Assembly (NCBI GenBank): GCA_903813345.2
Contig: CAIIXF020000012.1
Location: forward strand, 6,843,615-6,907,614
Length of the DNA stretch: 64,000 nucleotides
DNA from: Owenia fusiformis
Taxonomy: Eukaryota; Annelida; Polychaeta; Sabellida; Oweniidae
Direction of reading: 5' to 3'
Part shown: in pieces, positions 1 through 12,400 of the stretch
How the letters are laid out: every line of letters starts with the position of its first letter
Numbering within the stretch: position 1 is the stretch's first letter
The notes under the pieces: model-generated
What the model was told of the DNA's origin: nothing
Seen by the model: the letters and a program-made list of their open reading frames with translations, nothing else
The model's database searches: none
Position numbers and translations under genes: made by a program

Positions 1-68
1 GGTATATTCCTGAACAATGCCCCTGGTAATACGTGTAATGTGTGACATCACAACGGCGGACAGTAGTA

Positions 69-102
69 ATGGCGGACCAAAATGAATATTCGAAACATTT
101 TG
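69..102 (+). CDS. possible short first exon (MADQNEYSKHF)
   Basis: ATG at 69 opens an 11-codon frame that ends one base into a codon at a good donor (G|gtgagt). The local sequence is CpG-richer than the surroundings (acggcggacag). It lies antisense to HIRA. No second exon was found. It may equally be chance or a captured fragment. Confidence 0.2.
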
Positions 103-1280
103 GTGAGTTTTTCATGTTCGAATCGTAATATAGACCTCAGAACAGGTGAAATATCGTTGAATACACCCCTTAGGACTAGGCACAAAAGCTTTCGAACCCC
201 TTACTCCCTTTGATTGTTCGGGATACAGAAAACGTTCGTGCCTAACCCTGCTGGGTGTATTCAGAAAATTTACATGACTAGTTTCTATTTATATTTTATC
301 TATTGCTTTCTATTGTTAATATTGAATATTCTCTCAGTGCTCATACATATAAATAGTAGATTGTTATATACAATGTGAGACCTTACATTTAGACATTTCA
401 GTGAGTATGATGTACAGTGTAACCAAATGTTTTTTTGAAGTCATTTTTTTGTGTCATGTTGAGCCAACTATCTTTAAATATTTAATGATTTTATGCTCTC
501 TCTTGTATATTAAAATGTAAATAAACTCATATTGCTAAATTTAAAGTGGCAATAAGGACTGTAGAATAAATAAGAAAGTTTTTTCATTTTTTCTGAGCTA
601 TCAAGGCAACATTTGGTTTAACATCTTCTTTGACATACCTATTTTCTTAAAATGTATGTATATTATCAATTTCAGCTTTAAGAAGTGTAAATTCAGTTCA
701 AAGCTTCAAAAAGGGGACTTCCACTTTCATATTTTTAAGATCCACCATGTTTCAAGAGGAATATCAGCTAAAATAATGTTTATCTAGGGGGTTTCTTTGT
801 AGATAATAAAAATAGATGTTAGTCTTGATGAAATATCCAAACTTAAACATATTTTAACACTGGTCCATGGTCGTTGAATGACCCCTCTGCACTAATTATT
901 GCACCTTTAATCTCATGGTCTTATTATTCAGCATTTTTGTTTGCTCCAGAGTACACGGGGAGATATGCGGAGTAATAAAATAGGACTCATGGCAGTACTC
1001 ATTTCAGTAATTTTTTTATTCATTGAAAAAAACATTTGAAAGCAGTTACATTAACATATACAATATACATAATATCATTGGAGTCACACAATTTTCCATC
1101 ATATTCAGTAAATATTAGTAATAAGCAGTGATGACATGAGAAGTGATTTATTGCATGTTTTAGTACTAGATGAGTACTCAAATGATGAGTAATAAAATAC
1201 CGATAATCTTATTGATTTTTCATTACTCAATGAGCACTCATAAACATGCCGAGTACTCAGTTACTAAACTGTGCAAAATA

Positions 1281-1348
1281 AGTACTAAATTAGCACTCGT
1301 GGCATGAGTGCTCATGAGCGCGCTTTCGCCAAGTGCTAATTTAGTACT
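1281..1348. repeat. short perfect inverted repeat (17-bp arms)
   Basis: AGTACTAAATTAGCACT at 1281-1297 is the exact reverse complement of 1332-1348. Several gagtactca-like words occur in the preceding 150 bp. It looks like the core of a small foldback element. Confidence 0.6.
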
Positions 1349-1489
1349 GATTTTGTACTTATTGAGGGATCCCTGTGTATGGAACACCTGTTAATAACGA
1401 ACAGTGTTGTCCAATTCGACAAGCTTATCCACTTAAAATAAATTTGATTACAGTTGGCTAGAGAATATATAAGGGTTATGCACTGGCAG

Positions 1490-1780
1490 GTTTTGGATAC
1501 AGGGAATATCCCAAGGGATACACAATTTATATACAAGATGTATTGTATATCCCAAGGGATATTCCATGTATCCAAACCGACTGTGCATAACTGGTGTATC
1601 TCATACTTTTTTAAACTTTTTCAAACTTTTGAAGTTTCCGGGAGCGGGATGGATATATTATATCTGCCCGCATTTGGCCTGGAGCGGGACATATACAATA
1701 TATCCTGCCCGCTCCTCAGATATGATATATATTCCCGAGTAATATCTACCCCAAACCCACTTAAGTATGAGATACACTCA
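1490..1780. repeat. nested inverted repeats
   Basis: TTGGATACAGGGAATATCCC near 1494 pairs with GGGATATTCCATGTATCCAA near 1557. A second pair (gtatctcatactt near 1597 and aagtatgagatac near 1763) flanks a partly palindromic gagcgggayatat stretch. Open frames on both strands here arise from the symmetry. Confidence 0.55.
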
Positions 1781-2878
1781 GAATAACCTCCAAATGCATT
1801 GTCTATATGTACCACATTTGGATGTTAGCACTTTGTAGAGGTGCCATTAGACAATGATTTTAATATCTTCTTGCAAATTAGGGAGAAAATAGTGGGATCA
1901 ATAAAGACAATTCTTTAAATAAAAAAAATAAAAATAAAAACATGTATTTAAACAGACATAATGCATCTTCAAATATTATGTCTCACAATTTCGCCCAGAG
2001 ATAGGAAAACATGAATGGGGGGGGGGGGGGGGGGGGGGGGGGCAGTAGGCTATTCCTGCAAAAAAAATCCTCTAGGATTTTTTGAACCTATAAACTTCTA
2101 AGATATGTGATCTAGTAAAAAAGGCACATCATCACCAACGTGCAAAAGTCAATGTTTTTGCCATGGCTCGCTTTCAAAGTTAGTTTCCATACGTTATGTA
2201 AAAAAAAAATCGAAAAAATTAAAATTGAACAGATTGGGCGAGTGAATGGAGGAGGAGGGTAATATGGCTTTAAGATGGAACAAATTTACACAAGGCATTG
2301 ACATGACAAAATGTCACCACCTAGTTGCTCACAATTTTACGAGTTTTGAACTTCTCAGAACTATGGGATGATTTTGAGAAGGTCATTAAAGGTCAAATCT
2401 CAAATCTAAAGGTAGATTTGAACTTCTGAGAACTTAAAGATGATTTTGAAGAAAATTGAAGCCAGTCTAAACAGTATTTGTTAAGGTATTGAAAGTTTTA
2501 TCATATTAGATAAAACTTCAGTATCACCTCAGCTCAATTGTATTTTTAAATACTACCTGAACAAGGCACTAAAATCTAAAATGTCACCACCTGCTATTTG
2601 TTACACCAACCACCCAACACCCATGCCGAACACTGTCCACAAAAGAAGTTGGAGCAATATGTCACCACTTGAATATGTTATTGTATGTTCCTGACTAATC
2701 CCCAAAGATGAGGGTGACAGTTTAATCACAAAATAAACTAAAAATAGTTGAACATTTGAATATCTGAGAAATGACAACTAGCTTTTTCCAAAAATCATGA
2801 CAAGCAGTAAGTAAATGAAAAAACATGTTTTCAAACTTTACATGGGGACTTTAAGTAATATTTAACTTGGAAAATTAC

Positions 2879-3489
2879 CTATTTCCAGTGATTGCTATTA
2901 TTCTACTGCTGTTAACTGCCTCCCATGTCAGCTGTCCACTTTTGATGCACCTGAGTCGATGTAAACTAACACCAGATGATGTCACAACATTATTCTCTAC
3001 TTCAATTATGATGTCATTTTCAGGACTGCCCTCTACTGGTGAAATCTGAAATGTGGACTTTATAATTAGAAAGCAAGACATTGACAACAATTTGCTTAAA
3101 GATTAATGGCCAAGTACCCTCAATCATAAAAATGTAAATTATTCAAAATCTTAATGTGAGATGTGCAGATTTTAAAGTTGAGCATACATTGTGATGTTAA
3201 TATCTTTGAATAGCTATTTACAGGAACTTTTGTTAGCCTTGACACTTATTAAAGGCTCTATGCAAAATTCTTTATCATTCAATTATGATTCTTCAAAGGC
3301 CCTTTAATCTAGATTTAACAGTATATTTTGCACAAAGTTTAATATCCTCTTTTAGCTTTTAACTTCATAGAAATTAAATCTGAAAACACAGCTTACATTC
3401 ATTGAGTACTGTTTATCTATGGTGAGAGCTTGCAAGTTGAGTCCTGTGGGTTGAACATGTATAGAGTGAGTGGTGGTAGAGGGCACAGT
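2879..3489 (-). CDS. HIRA: HIRA exons 18-19: start of the Hira domain
   Basis: Exon 18 is 3397-3489 and exon 19 is 2879-3045. They join in phase 0 and encode the start of the C-terminal Hira domain, which binds CABIN1 and trimerises HIRA in characterised orthologues. The stretch around IEVENNVVTSSGVSLHRL, followed by WEAVNSSRI, is the diagnostic match. The exons are separated from exon 17 by 9.5 kb, which is why they look orphaned at first. Exon 19 ends two bases into a codon (AG|gtaatt), so at least one more exon must follow to the left. Confidence 0.85.
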
Positions 3490-6400
3490 CTGAAACATAA
3501 TACATTGACTTAATAAAACATTGACATTGAAAATTTTAAATCACATCAAATACTCCACTAAAAAGTGCAAAACACTTGTTTTTAACACCATTGTGAAGAT
3601 TGAATAAAGGACACACTATTTCAATACCTAGAAAAAGCAACTCTATGGAGTAGCAATCCCATCAAACAAAACATATTTTGATAATTAGTGGTCATCTTGA
3701 AAATTTCTTCTTGAACGTAGCATATCAGCTGCCAATTTCTTCTTGAGAAGAGCTCCTTTGTCCCTTAAAATTTGTTCCATATCCGTCCACTGGTATTCGC
3801 GTTATTAAAGATTTTGTTCTTTTACAAAAAAATGATGGGCATTTTGAAATTCAACCGCCATCTTGAAAATGTCTTCTTTAGAAGGGCTCCTTTAGGCATC
3901 TGCTGGTATTTGAATTATAAAAGATTATGATTTTTAGGAAAAATGGCAGCCATTTTTAAATTCCACTGCCATCTTGAAAATTCTTTCTGGAACTGAACTG
4001 CTGTGTCCCTAGGCATCAGTATATAAAGTTTGAACCAAATCATTTCACTGGTATATGAGTTATCAAAGATTATGTTTTTTACAAAAAATCCAGGCTATTT
4101 GAAACTCAGTGGCCATCTTGAAAATCTCTTTATGGGCAAAGCTCCTTCTTTGTCGCTAGGCATCAGCATATAAAATTTGAACCAATTACATTTTCTACGA
4201 AAAATGGTGGCCATTGTGAATTGAGTGGCCATATTGAAAATTCTTTCTCGAGCAGAGGTCCTATTCTCACACGGTATCTTTCTGTAAAATTTGAACTAAA
4301 TCTGTCAATCGGTATTTGAGTTATCATCCAGACCTACGTACAGACAAATTGACTGACAGACAGGTTTTCTATATCCCTCAAACTTTATTCAACCTCTCGA
4401 ACTTCATTCGATGGGATCAATATAACCATGCCATACACTGCTATGTCTACCAAACTAAATTGTCAATAATATTTATCTATAATGTATTGTTTAATGTATT
4501 GTTGTTTGAATCACAATTTTAGATAAACATGAACAAAGTTCACCATGCATTTTTCAGTTTAGGAATATAGTACAATCACAATAACTTTTTAATTTTCATT
4601 TTTTAGCGTTTACAAGTCGTTCAATAGGTGCAAGTAACAAGTTGGTACTGATCCAGATTTAAACAATTAAAAATTGTTTCCAAATTTAGGTAATAATCTT
4701 CCTTGAGGGCTGTATCATAAATCTCTGATTCAGGAATTGGTTTACAATATAGGTGTATAGTTCATGTAGATGGTATTATTAAAGGAACTGATTGGCTCTT
4801 TTTCATGATCTAAACCTTAAAACACTTATGATATCACATGACATTCAAGGTATACTGCAAAGTACGTAAGTAGGTTAAGACAAGTAGTGAACAAAGACGT
4901 GAAAATAAATATGGCAATGTCTAAAATGGATCTAGGTCCTCTGAAGGACACAGTGAACTGTTCGATCTGTATGGAGACATTAGATGATCCCAGATCTCTG
5001 CCGTGCATGCATATCTTTTGCAGAAAATGTATTCAGGGTATAATGGACAGATATAGGAGGAACTTCCCATGTCCTATCTGCCGGGAAAGATGCCCGATAT
5101 CCAATCAAGGGGCTGCTGGGTTGAAGGTGAACTGTTTTGTAAATTCAGTTTTGGATGCAATGAAGGGGCTCAAAGTAGCAGACACAACTTGGAACTGTGA
5201 TATCTGCTATCAAGATGGGAAATCCATTCGTGCTGTGTCGCAATGTATAGAGTGTAATGAGAAGCTGTGCCAACTTTGTGGACATGTGCATAAACGGTCT
5301 CGTTTATCAAAGTCTCACCTCATACTTGACCTTACAGGTGACAGGTCCCTCGATGCAAAAGCTGCTATCAGTATGCTATCACAACGCACTCTCTACTGCC
5401 AAGAGCATTATAATGAGCCATTAAAATATTTCTGTAAGGATGACCAGCATCTTATCTGTCAAGACTGCTTTGCTTTCAACCACCAAGGCCATGAATTAGA
5501 AAACATTGAGAAAACAGCCAGAGTGAGCAAAGAGAATCTCAGCTCTGTCATTGACTTAGGAAAACAGAGGTTATACAAGTACATGGAAGGCATAAAAACT
5601 GGTTATACAGAGAAGGACAGCATTCAGAAAAATATTGATAATTCAATGACGAAGTTGGATGATGAGCAAAAAGAGCTGCATGCTGAAGTTGATGCCCATA
5701 TTAATGCAATGAAGGCCAAAGTAAATAACATTGGTGGTGATGCAATGAACAATATCAAGGCTCAAATCACTGAACTTGAGAATGAGAAAAAAGCAATTGA
5801 TGACACTGTACTACAGCTAGAAATACTGAGTCAGCATGGTCACACTGGTGATATTGTCTTCATGGTGCCAGAAATCAACAGCAAGAAAGATGCATGGTCT
5901 ACTGAACCTCATGTCAAAATAAACCATCAGGACAGAGTTAGGGTTGAACCAAGTCAAATAAAACATCAAAATCAAATCACATTTGGTTCAGTTAATGCTG
6001 CCTCGGATCAAGTCAAAATGAGTGCATTTGAATCATTTCTTTTAACTCCAATAGCAGCTGGTTTTGCAGCAGCAGCAGTTGGTTCTGCATTATTTGGCAA
6101 GCCCAAAGCAGATGAGGAAGATTAGCTTAATATTCTACTATTCTTCATATAAAGTATTGAAAAGCAACACTGTTGCTTTAAAACATCGGAATAGTTCACT
6201 TTTCTAGCATTTTATTAGGGATAACCCCTTTTGAATATGGTCAATAATTATTGGGATACTATTCATGCCTATATTATGAATTGGCTATCAGAGAGGTTTC
6301 GAATAACTTTTTATACCTAAAACGTATCCACAACCACATCTTGTTTTAATTGAACTGCTACCTATAAATCTGGTGAATGTGTTAGGGATTTTAGATATGT

Positions 6401-9400
6401 TGAGCTATAAACATTGTGTGAAACCTCTCTATTATTTTATTGTTTCTGCTTAGCGCTTATCATTGAATATTTTAAATGTGGTGTAGAATTTAAACCAGAA
6501 ATGAGTTAATTACATGATATCATAATATCTACTCGTACATATCACTTCATAATATATGAAAAGATGTCTCTGATACAATGCAGCAATTTTATGAAATAAA
6601 TAATATAAATGTTGATTGTTTATTTTGTTTGTTTGTTTGATACCAAAATGAATTGCATTGCTATAGCTCTGACAAGCTTGTCTCCACATACCCACAGCAC
6701 AATACAGTAAAATAATAATTAGAAAAATATCTTCTTGAGCAAGCCTCCTTTGTCCCTAGGTTACAGCATATAAAATTCAAACCAAATCTGTCCACCGCTA
6801 TCTAAATTATCAAATATTACGTTTTTGCCCAAAAATGGTGGCCATTTTGAATTGAGGGGCCTTATTGAAAATTCCTTCTTGAGCAGAGGTTCTACACACA
6901 TAAGGTATTAGCCTATTAAATTTAAATCAAATCAGTTAACCAGTATTTGAGTCTGGAGAAACAGACAAACAAACACACTAACAGACAGCTTCTCTATATC
7001 CCTCTCGAACTTTGCTCGGTGGGATAATTATATAAAATGTAACATGCCACTTAAATCTTATAGCATATTGAATAAATTTTGCACCATAAGAGACATCATC
7101 GTGACATCACTTAGGGTGCAAATTTTTGGGGAAAATTAAAATAAAAATTTCTGTGCCAACCTTTTCTAAATATGCTAAACTTTCAAAATAAACCAATGTT
7201 CATTGTCTAACTAGGTTGAAAGAAGAATGGAACTGGAATGGAATAGGTTTGTATTGTATTAGTAGAAAATGATGAAATTGACAGAATAAACATCTTGATG
7301 GTTAGCCTTTTTGTGTTAAGTATACTGTAGGTTGTTGGATCCACAATTGTTGGTCTAAAACCATACAATTAGGATGTTCTAGAGATTAATGGTATCTTCA
7401 GTTGGCAAGGATATCCATCTGTTGAAAATGGTGACAGTATAAATAGTATACAGTGTTGCATTACAAAAAGTTACTATACAGTTGCTCGTAAGATCCACAT
7501 GATTCCTGACCAAGACCAACCTATCAGTTGCTCTAACCAAGTTTGCAGTTGACAGACTAGTGGTCTATTAAACTGATTAGAAAAATACATAGCGAAGAAA
7601 AACAACAAAATGGAACAACATGAGACACCATGGAATATCTGTAGCAGACTCTTGCGTTAATATCATCAATTTATACAAAGTGAAAAAAATCATCAATCTT
7701 CCTTTCTCTCTCTCTCTCTCTCCTTCTACAGTAAACAACATTAATAACCTGCAAAAAATAATATGTGAAAATAAAGATTGATTTATAAAAAAAAGAAAAA
7801 AAAGAAAGGAGTCATAGGGGAGTTTTCTGTATTGATGTTGAACAGAAATAACTTAAAACCAGAATCCTATCGACAGAGGTTTTAAAACGTGCCACTATTG
7901 TTGATGGATGGACGCATGCACGCATGGACAGACAGACGGACAAGTGAGTGATTGCAAAAGCTCACCATGTGAGCATGACTAAAGTTAACATGACTAAAAA
8001 ACTTTGACTTACTAAAATATACATTTTGCACTTATTTTCAAAGTATTTACATACTGTATGGATTCCTGAGAAACTATACATGAGAAATGGGATCTTCTAT
8101 GCTTGATCCCCGGGTGCTTGATGTAGACTTAGTCTTTGAATAGACACTGACTTAGTATCATTCTTGTCATTTTTACACTTTGACTTTAATTAGCTCTAGA
8201 ACTTACAATTCTAGGCTCAGTTTCAATTCTAAAAAAAAACTGGGAAAGGGGGTGGGGGGGGGGGGGCGGTCCCTTCAGACGCCAATGAAATAAAACACTT
8301 TTTTATGGTTTCTTGTTTTTGAAATATCAAAATAACCCTGAAAACTGAATTTTTATTCACTTCCATTTTGTTATTGTCTCGTATACCATTATTCTGCCCA
8401 TCTAATTATAAAAAATATGACTCATGTTCCATTTTGACTGATAAGGTACTGGATGAGCTTGGTCCATGTTTTTGCTTACAGCATTGCATTTTTCTAATGC
8501 AAGTCAATTATGTGAAGTATATCATTTCTCACTGATTTTGAAAATAATAAGTTTTTCAGCATCAGCGAATTATTGCCATTTATACCCCCCCCCCCTGGCT
8601 ACTTTTATGAGGGGGTACTATGATAATCATCCATAATTTCTGTTATATACCTTCAATCACATTGTTGTTATGACAAGTTTGATCATGACTGGTCAAGTGG
8701 TTGCCATAACAACACAACATAAGTGCGAAAATTGTAAATATTTTGGATAAATCCACCAGATCTTTAAAAGGTACATGACAAAGGTAAAAAGGCTATAACA
8801 GGGTCAGTAATTGATTAAGTTCACTGGATGAACTTTTTTGGTTACAAATAATGTCAAATCTGCATTTTTTGTTTGTACTACATGTATGGTGTCATGATTT
8901 ATGATCTCCTTTGTAAATTACCTGCAAAGTATACTAGATATAGTAAGAGATCGATCGTCTATATATACCAATACATCGTCCCATTATTTCCACATTGTTA
9001 TAAATTATTAGTCACATGATCTTCAGTTGGCAAGGATATCCATCTGTTGAAAATGGTGACAGTAAAAATAGTATACAGTGTTGCATTACAAAAAGTTACT
9101 ATACAGTTGCTCGTAAGATCCACATGATTCCTGACCAAGACCAACCTATCAGTTGCTCTAACCAAGTTTGCAGTTGACAGACTAGTGGTCTATTAAACTG
9201 ATTAGAAAAATACATAGCGAAGAAAAACAACAAAATGGAACAACATGAGACACCATGGAATATCTGTAGCAGACTCTTGCGTTAATATCATCAATTTATA
9301 CAAAGTGAAAAAAATCATCAATCTTCCTTTCTCTCTCTCTCTCTCTCCTTCTACAGTAAACAACATTAATAACCTGCAAAAAATAATATGTGAAAATAAA

Positions 9401-12400
9401 GATTGATTTATAAAAAAAAGAAAAAAAAGAAAGGAGTCATAGGGGAGTTTTCTGTATTGATGTTGAACAGAAATAACTTAAAACAAGAATCCTATCGACA
9501 GAGGTTTTAAAACGTGCCACTATTGTTGATGGATGGACGCATGCACGCACGGACAGACAGACGGACAAGTGAGTGATTGCAAAAGCTCACCATGTGAGCA
9601 TGACTAAAGTTAACATGACTAAAAAACTTTGACTTACTAAAATATACATTTTGCACTTATTTTCAAAGTATTTACATACTGTATGGATTCCTGAGAAACT
9701 ATACATGAGAAATGGGATCTTCTATGCTTGATCCCCGGGTGCTTGATGTAGACTTAGTCTTTGAATAGACACTGACATAGTATCATTCTTGTCATTTTTA
9801 CACTTTGACTTTAATTAGCTCTAGAACTTACAATTCTAGGCTCAGTTTCAATTCTAAAAAAAAACTGGGAAAGGGGGTGGGGGGGGGGCGGTCCCTTCAG
9901 ACGCCAATGAAATAAAACACTTTTTTATGGTTTCTTGTTTTTGAAATATCAAAATAACCCTGAAAACTGAATTTTTATTCACTTCCATTTTGTTATTGTC
10001 TCGTATACCATTATTCTGCCCATCTAATTATAAAAAATATGACTCATGTTCCATTTTGACTGATAAGGTACTGGATGAGCTTGGTCCATGTTTTTGCTTA
10101 CAGCATTGCATTTTTCTAATGCAAGTCAATTATGTGAAGTATATCATTTCTCACTGATTTTGAAAATAATAAGTTTTTCAGCATCAGCGAATTATTGCCA
10201 TTTATACCCCCCCTGGCTACTTTTATGAGGGGGTACTATGATAATCATCCATAATTTCTGTTATATACCTTCAATCACATTGTTGTTATGACAAGTTTGA
10301 TCATGACTGGTCAAGTGGTTGCCATAACAACACAACATAAGTGCGAAAATTGTAAATATTTTGGATAAATCCACCAGATCTTTAAAAGGTACATGACAAA
10401 GGTAAAAAGGCTATAACAGGGTCAGTAATTGATTAAGTTCACTGGATGAACTTTTTTGGTTACAAATAATGTCAAATCTGCATTTTTTGTTTGTACTACA
10501 TGTATGGTGTCATGATTTATGATCTCCTTTGTAAATTACCTGCAAAGTATACTAGATATAGTAAGAGATCGATCGTCTATATATACCAATACATCGTCCC
10601 ATTATTTCCACATTGTTATAAATTATTAGTCACATGATCAAAATTATGTATCTGATTGGCTCTGCTGCCTACCCAAACAGATATGACAATGTGGGCCTAA
10701 ACTTTTTTTCTTCAATTTGCACTTATAACAACGTGGCACTGGATATCTCCAAAAGGAGATGAGATCCATTGAAACTGACCTCAGAAAAATCCTCGTAAAA
10801 ATTGAGAAAGATAGTATACTTATCTCAAAACCTGTAAAAAGTGAGTTATAACAATGTGGAAATAATGGGACGATGTATTGGTATATATAGGGGTGTAAGG
10901 TCTTGTATTTTGATATTTTTAGACTCGTCCATTTTTCCAAATTAGGGGTATAAGCATTAGTCATGGAATAGGTTGGATTGTATGTAATCACTACTGTATA
11001 ATTGGTTCCTATGCAAACTACAATTTTCCCACCGGAATAGCCTGACTACGGTAAAGTCAGATACCATTGTCACAAATGGCAGACATTACCGTCACTTCAA
11101 CTGTTTAATCACTTGGTCCTCATTTCATGGGATTTTATCGTCGCTAATTCTGTGCATGCATTAAGCTCTTGTGATAATATATCATATGAAATCCCATTTT
11201 TGATCAAATTGGGTCGTGAATCGCCACAATATAGTATCTTCGATATCGTCAATGACAACGAAATCTGAATTTGAGTCATTTAGAAAGACAACGGCATATG
11301 GTAATTAGTGTCCGTTGTCCCGTGTCTCATTTTGATCGGTTAAATTAAAGACTTTATTTCGTAGAAGAACATTATTAACTGAACAATGAGTATTGAGTAG
11401 AGGTGTAACTCGCCAGAAAAATCGAGCTCGAGTTCAACTTGCCAAATATTTCCAAAACTCGAGTAAAACTCGAGTTAATTCATTTTGTCCGGTACGTATT
11501 GTAAACCCGGGTATACAAAACTACTGTCACTTCTAGCGGCAAGTTTCTCTGGTTTAGTCACATCTAAAAGCTGTTTAACACGTTGGGGCCATAAGAAAGT
11601 GTGGTATTTATTGCAGTCATCTCATATTTCAATCAAAAACGATCTGGTATAGACGTCCCCGCATACGGTAAGTACTAGAGATCGCTAGAATCTAACCAAA
11701 CAATATTTTAGAAAACCCAGAAGGGCCCCTCAAATTAATGAATGGTTTTCCCGAATTATCTTCATTATTTACATATTTATACTAAAGACTGCTGGTTATC
11801 GATCTAAAAAGTTAAGACTTTTGATCTTAATTTAATGATAGATCATCTTTTTTGTAAAAGTCGTGTAAACGAAGTGAGAATAAGGGGACCATTTTTATTC
11901 AATTTTAGTGACTACTCCATTATCGCCCGCTTGAGTTCCTTCGATAGTCAATCTGTTTCTGATTTTTCTGGTGTAAATCGTCATTCCACGATATTTGTTG
12001 GACTTTGTGAAGCTTTGAGAGTGTTTTTTAGGTGACGGGCTCTAAATATGGCGATCATTGGTATATTTATTCCCCTAATAAAGTAATGTTGCACGATCTC
12101 CGGGACCCGAATTCGTTTTACATGCTTGAAAGATAGGCAAAACTCGCAAGTTGACTCGAGTTATAGCTAGCTCGCGAGTTGAAATAGATTGCGAGTTTCT
12201 AGAGGACAACTCGAGGCAATGTATAGGCAGCTCTGACAAGCTGTACTCGAGTTACGGACTCGGGAGTTACACCTCTAGTATTGAGACACTTTGATTGTTG
12301 TTCCAAAGGAATTTAGTCTAGGTGCTCTATTAAACATACAGTTCATGAAAATCTAATTGAAGCGACGGTTATGTCCGCCATTTGTGACAATGGTATTTGA

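Larger units (their letters stand above)
1..2878. other. HIRA intronic or downstream region without recognised exons
   Basis: No further HIRA exon could be read here on the minus strand. The stretch contains inverted repeats (1281-1348 and 1490-1780), a run of 26 G residues at 2017-2042, and otherwise AT-rich unique-looking sequence. Confidence 0.5.

Noticed and set aside
2867-3049. Plus-strand 60-codon ORF with a signal-like start
   Set aside because: The opposite strand encodes HIRA exon 19 with a clear protein match and splice sites.
4887-4910. Upstream GTG start for the TRIM gene
   Set aside because: Eukaryotic nuclear genes rarely start at GTG; the in-frame ATG at 4911 keeps the whole RING finger.
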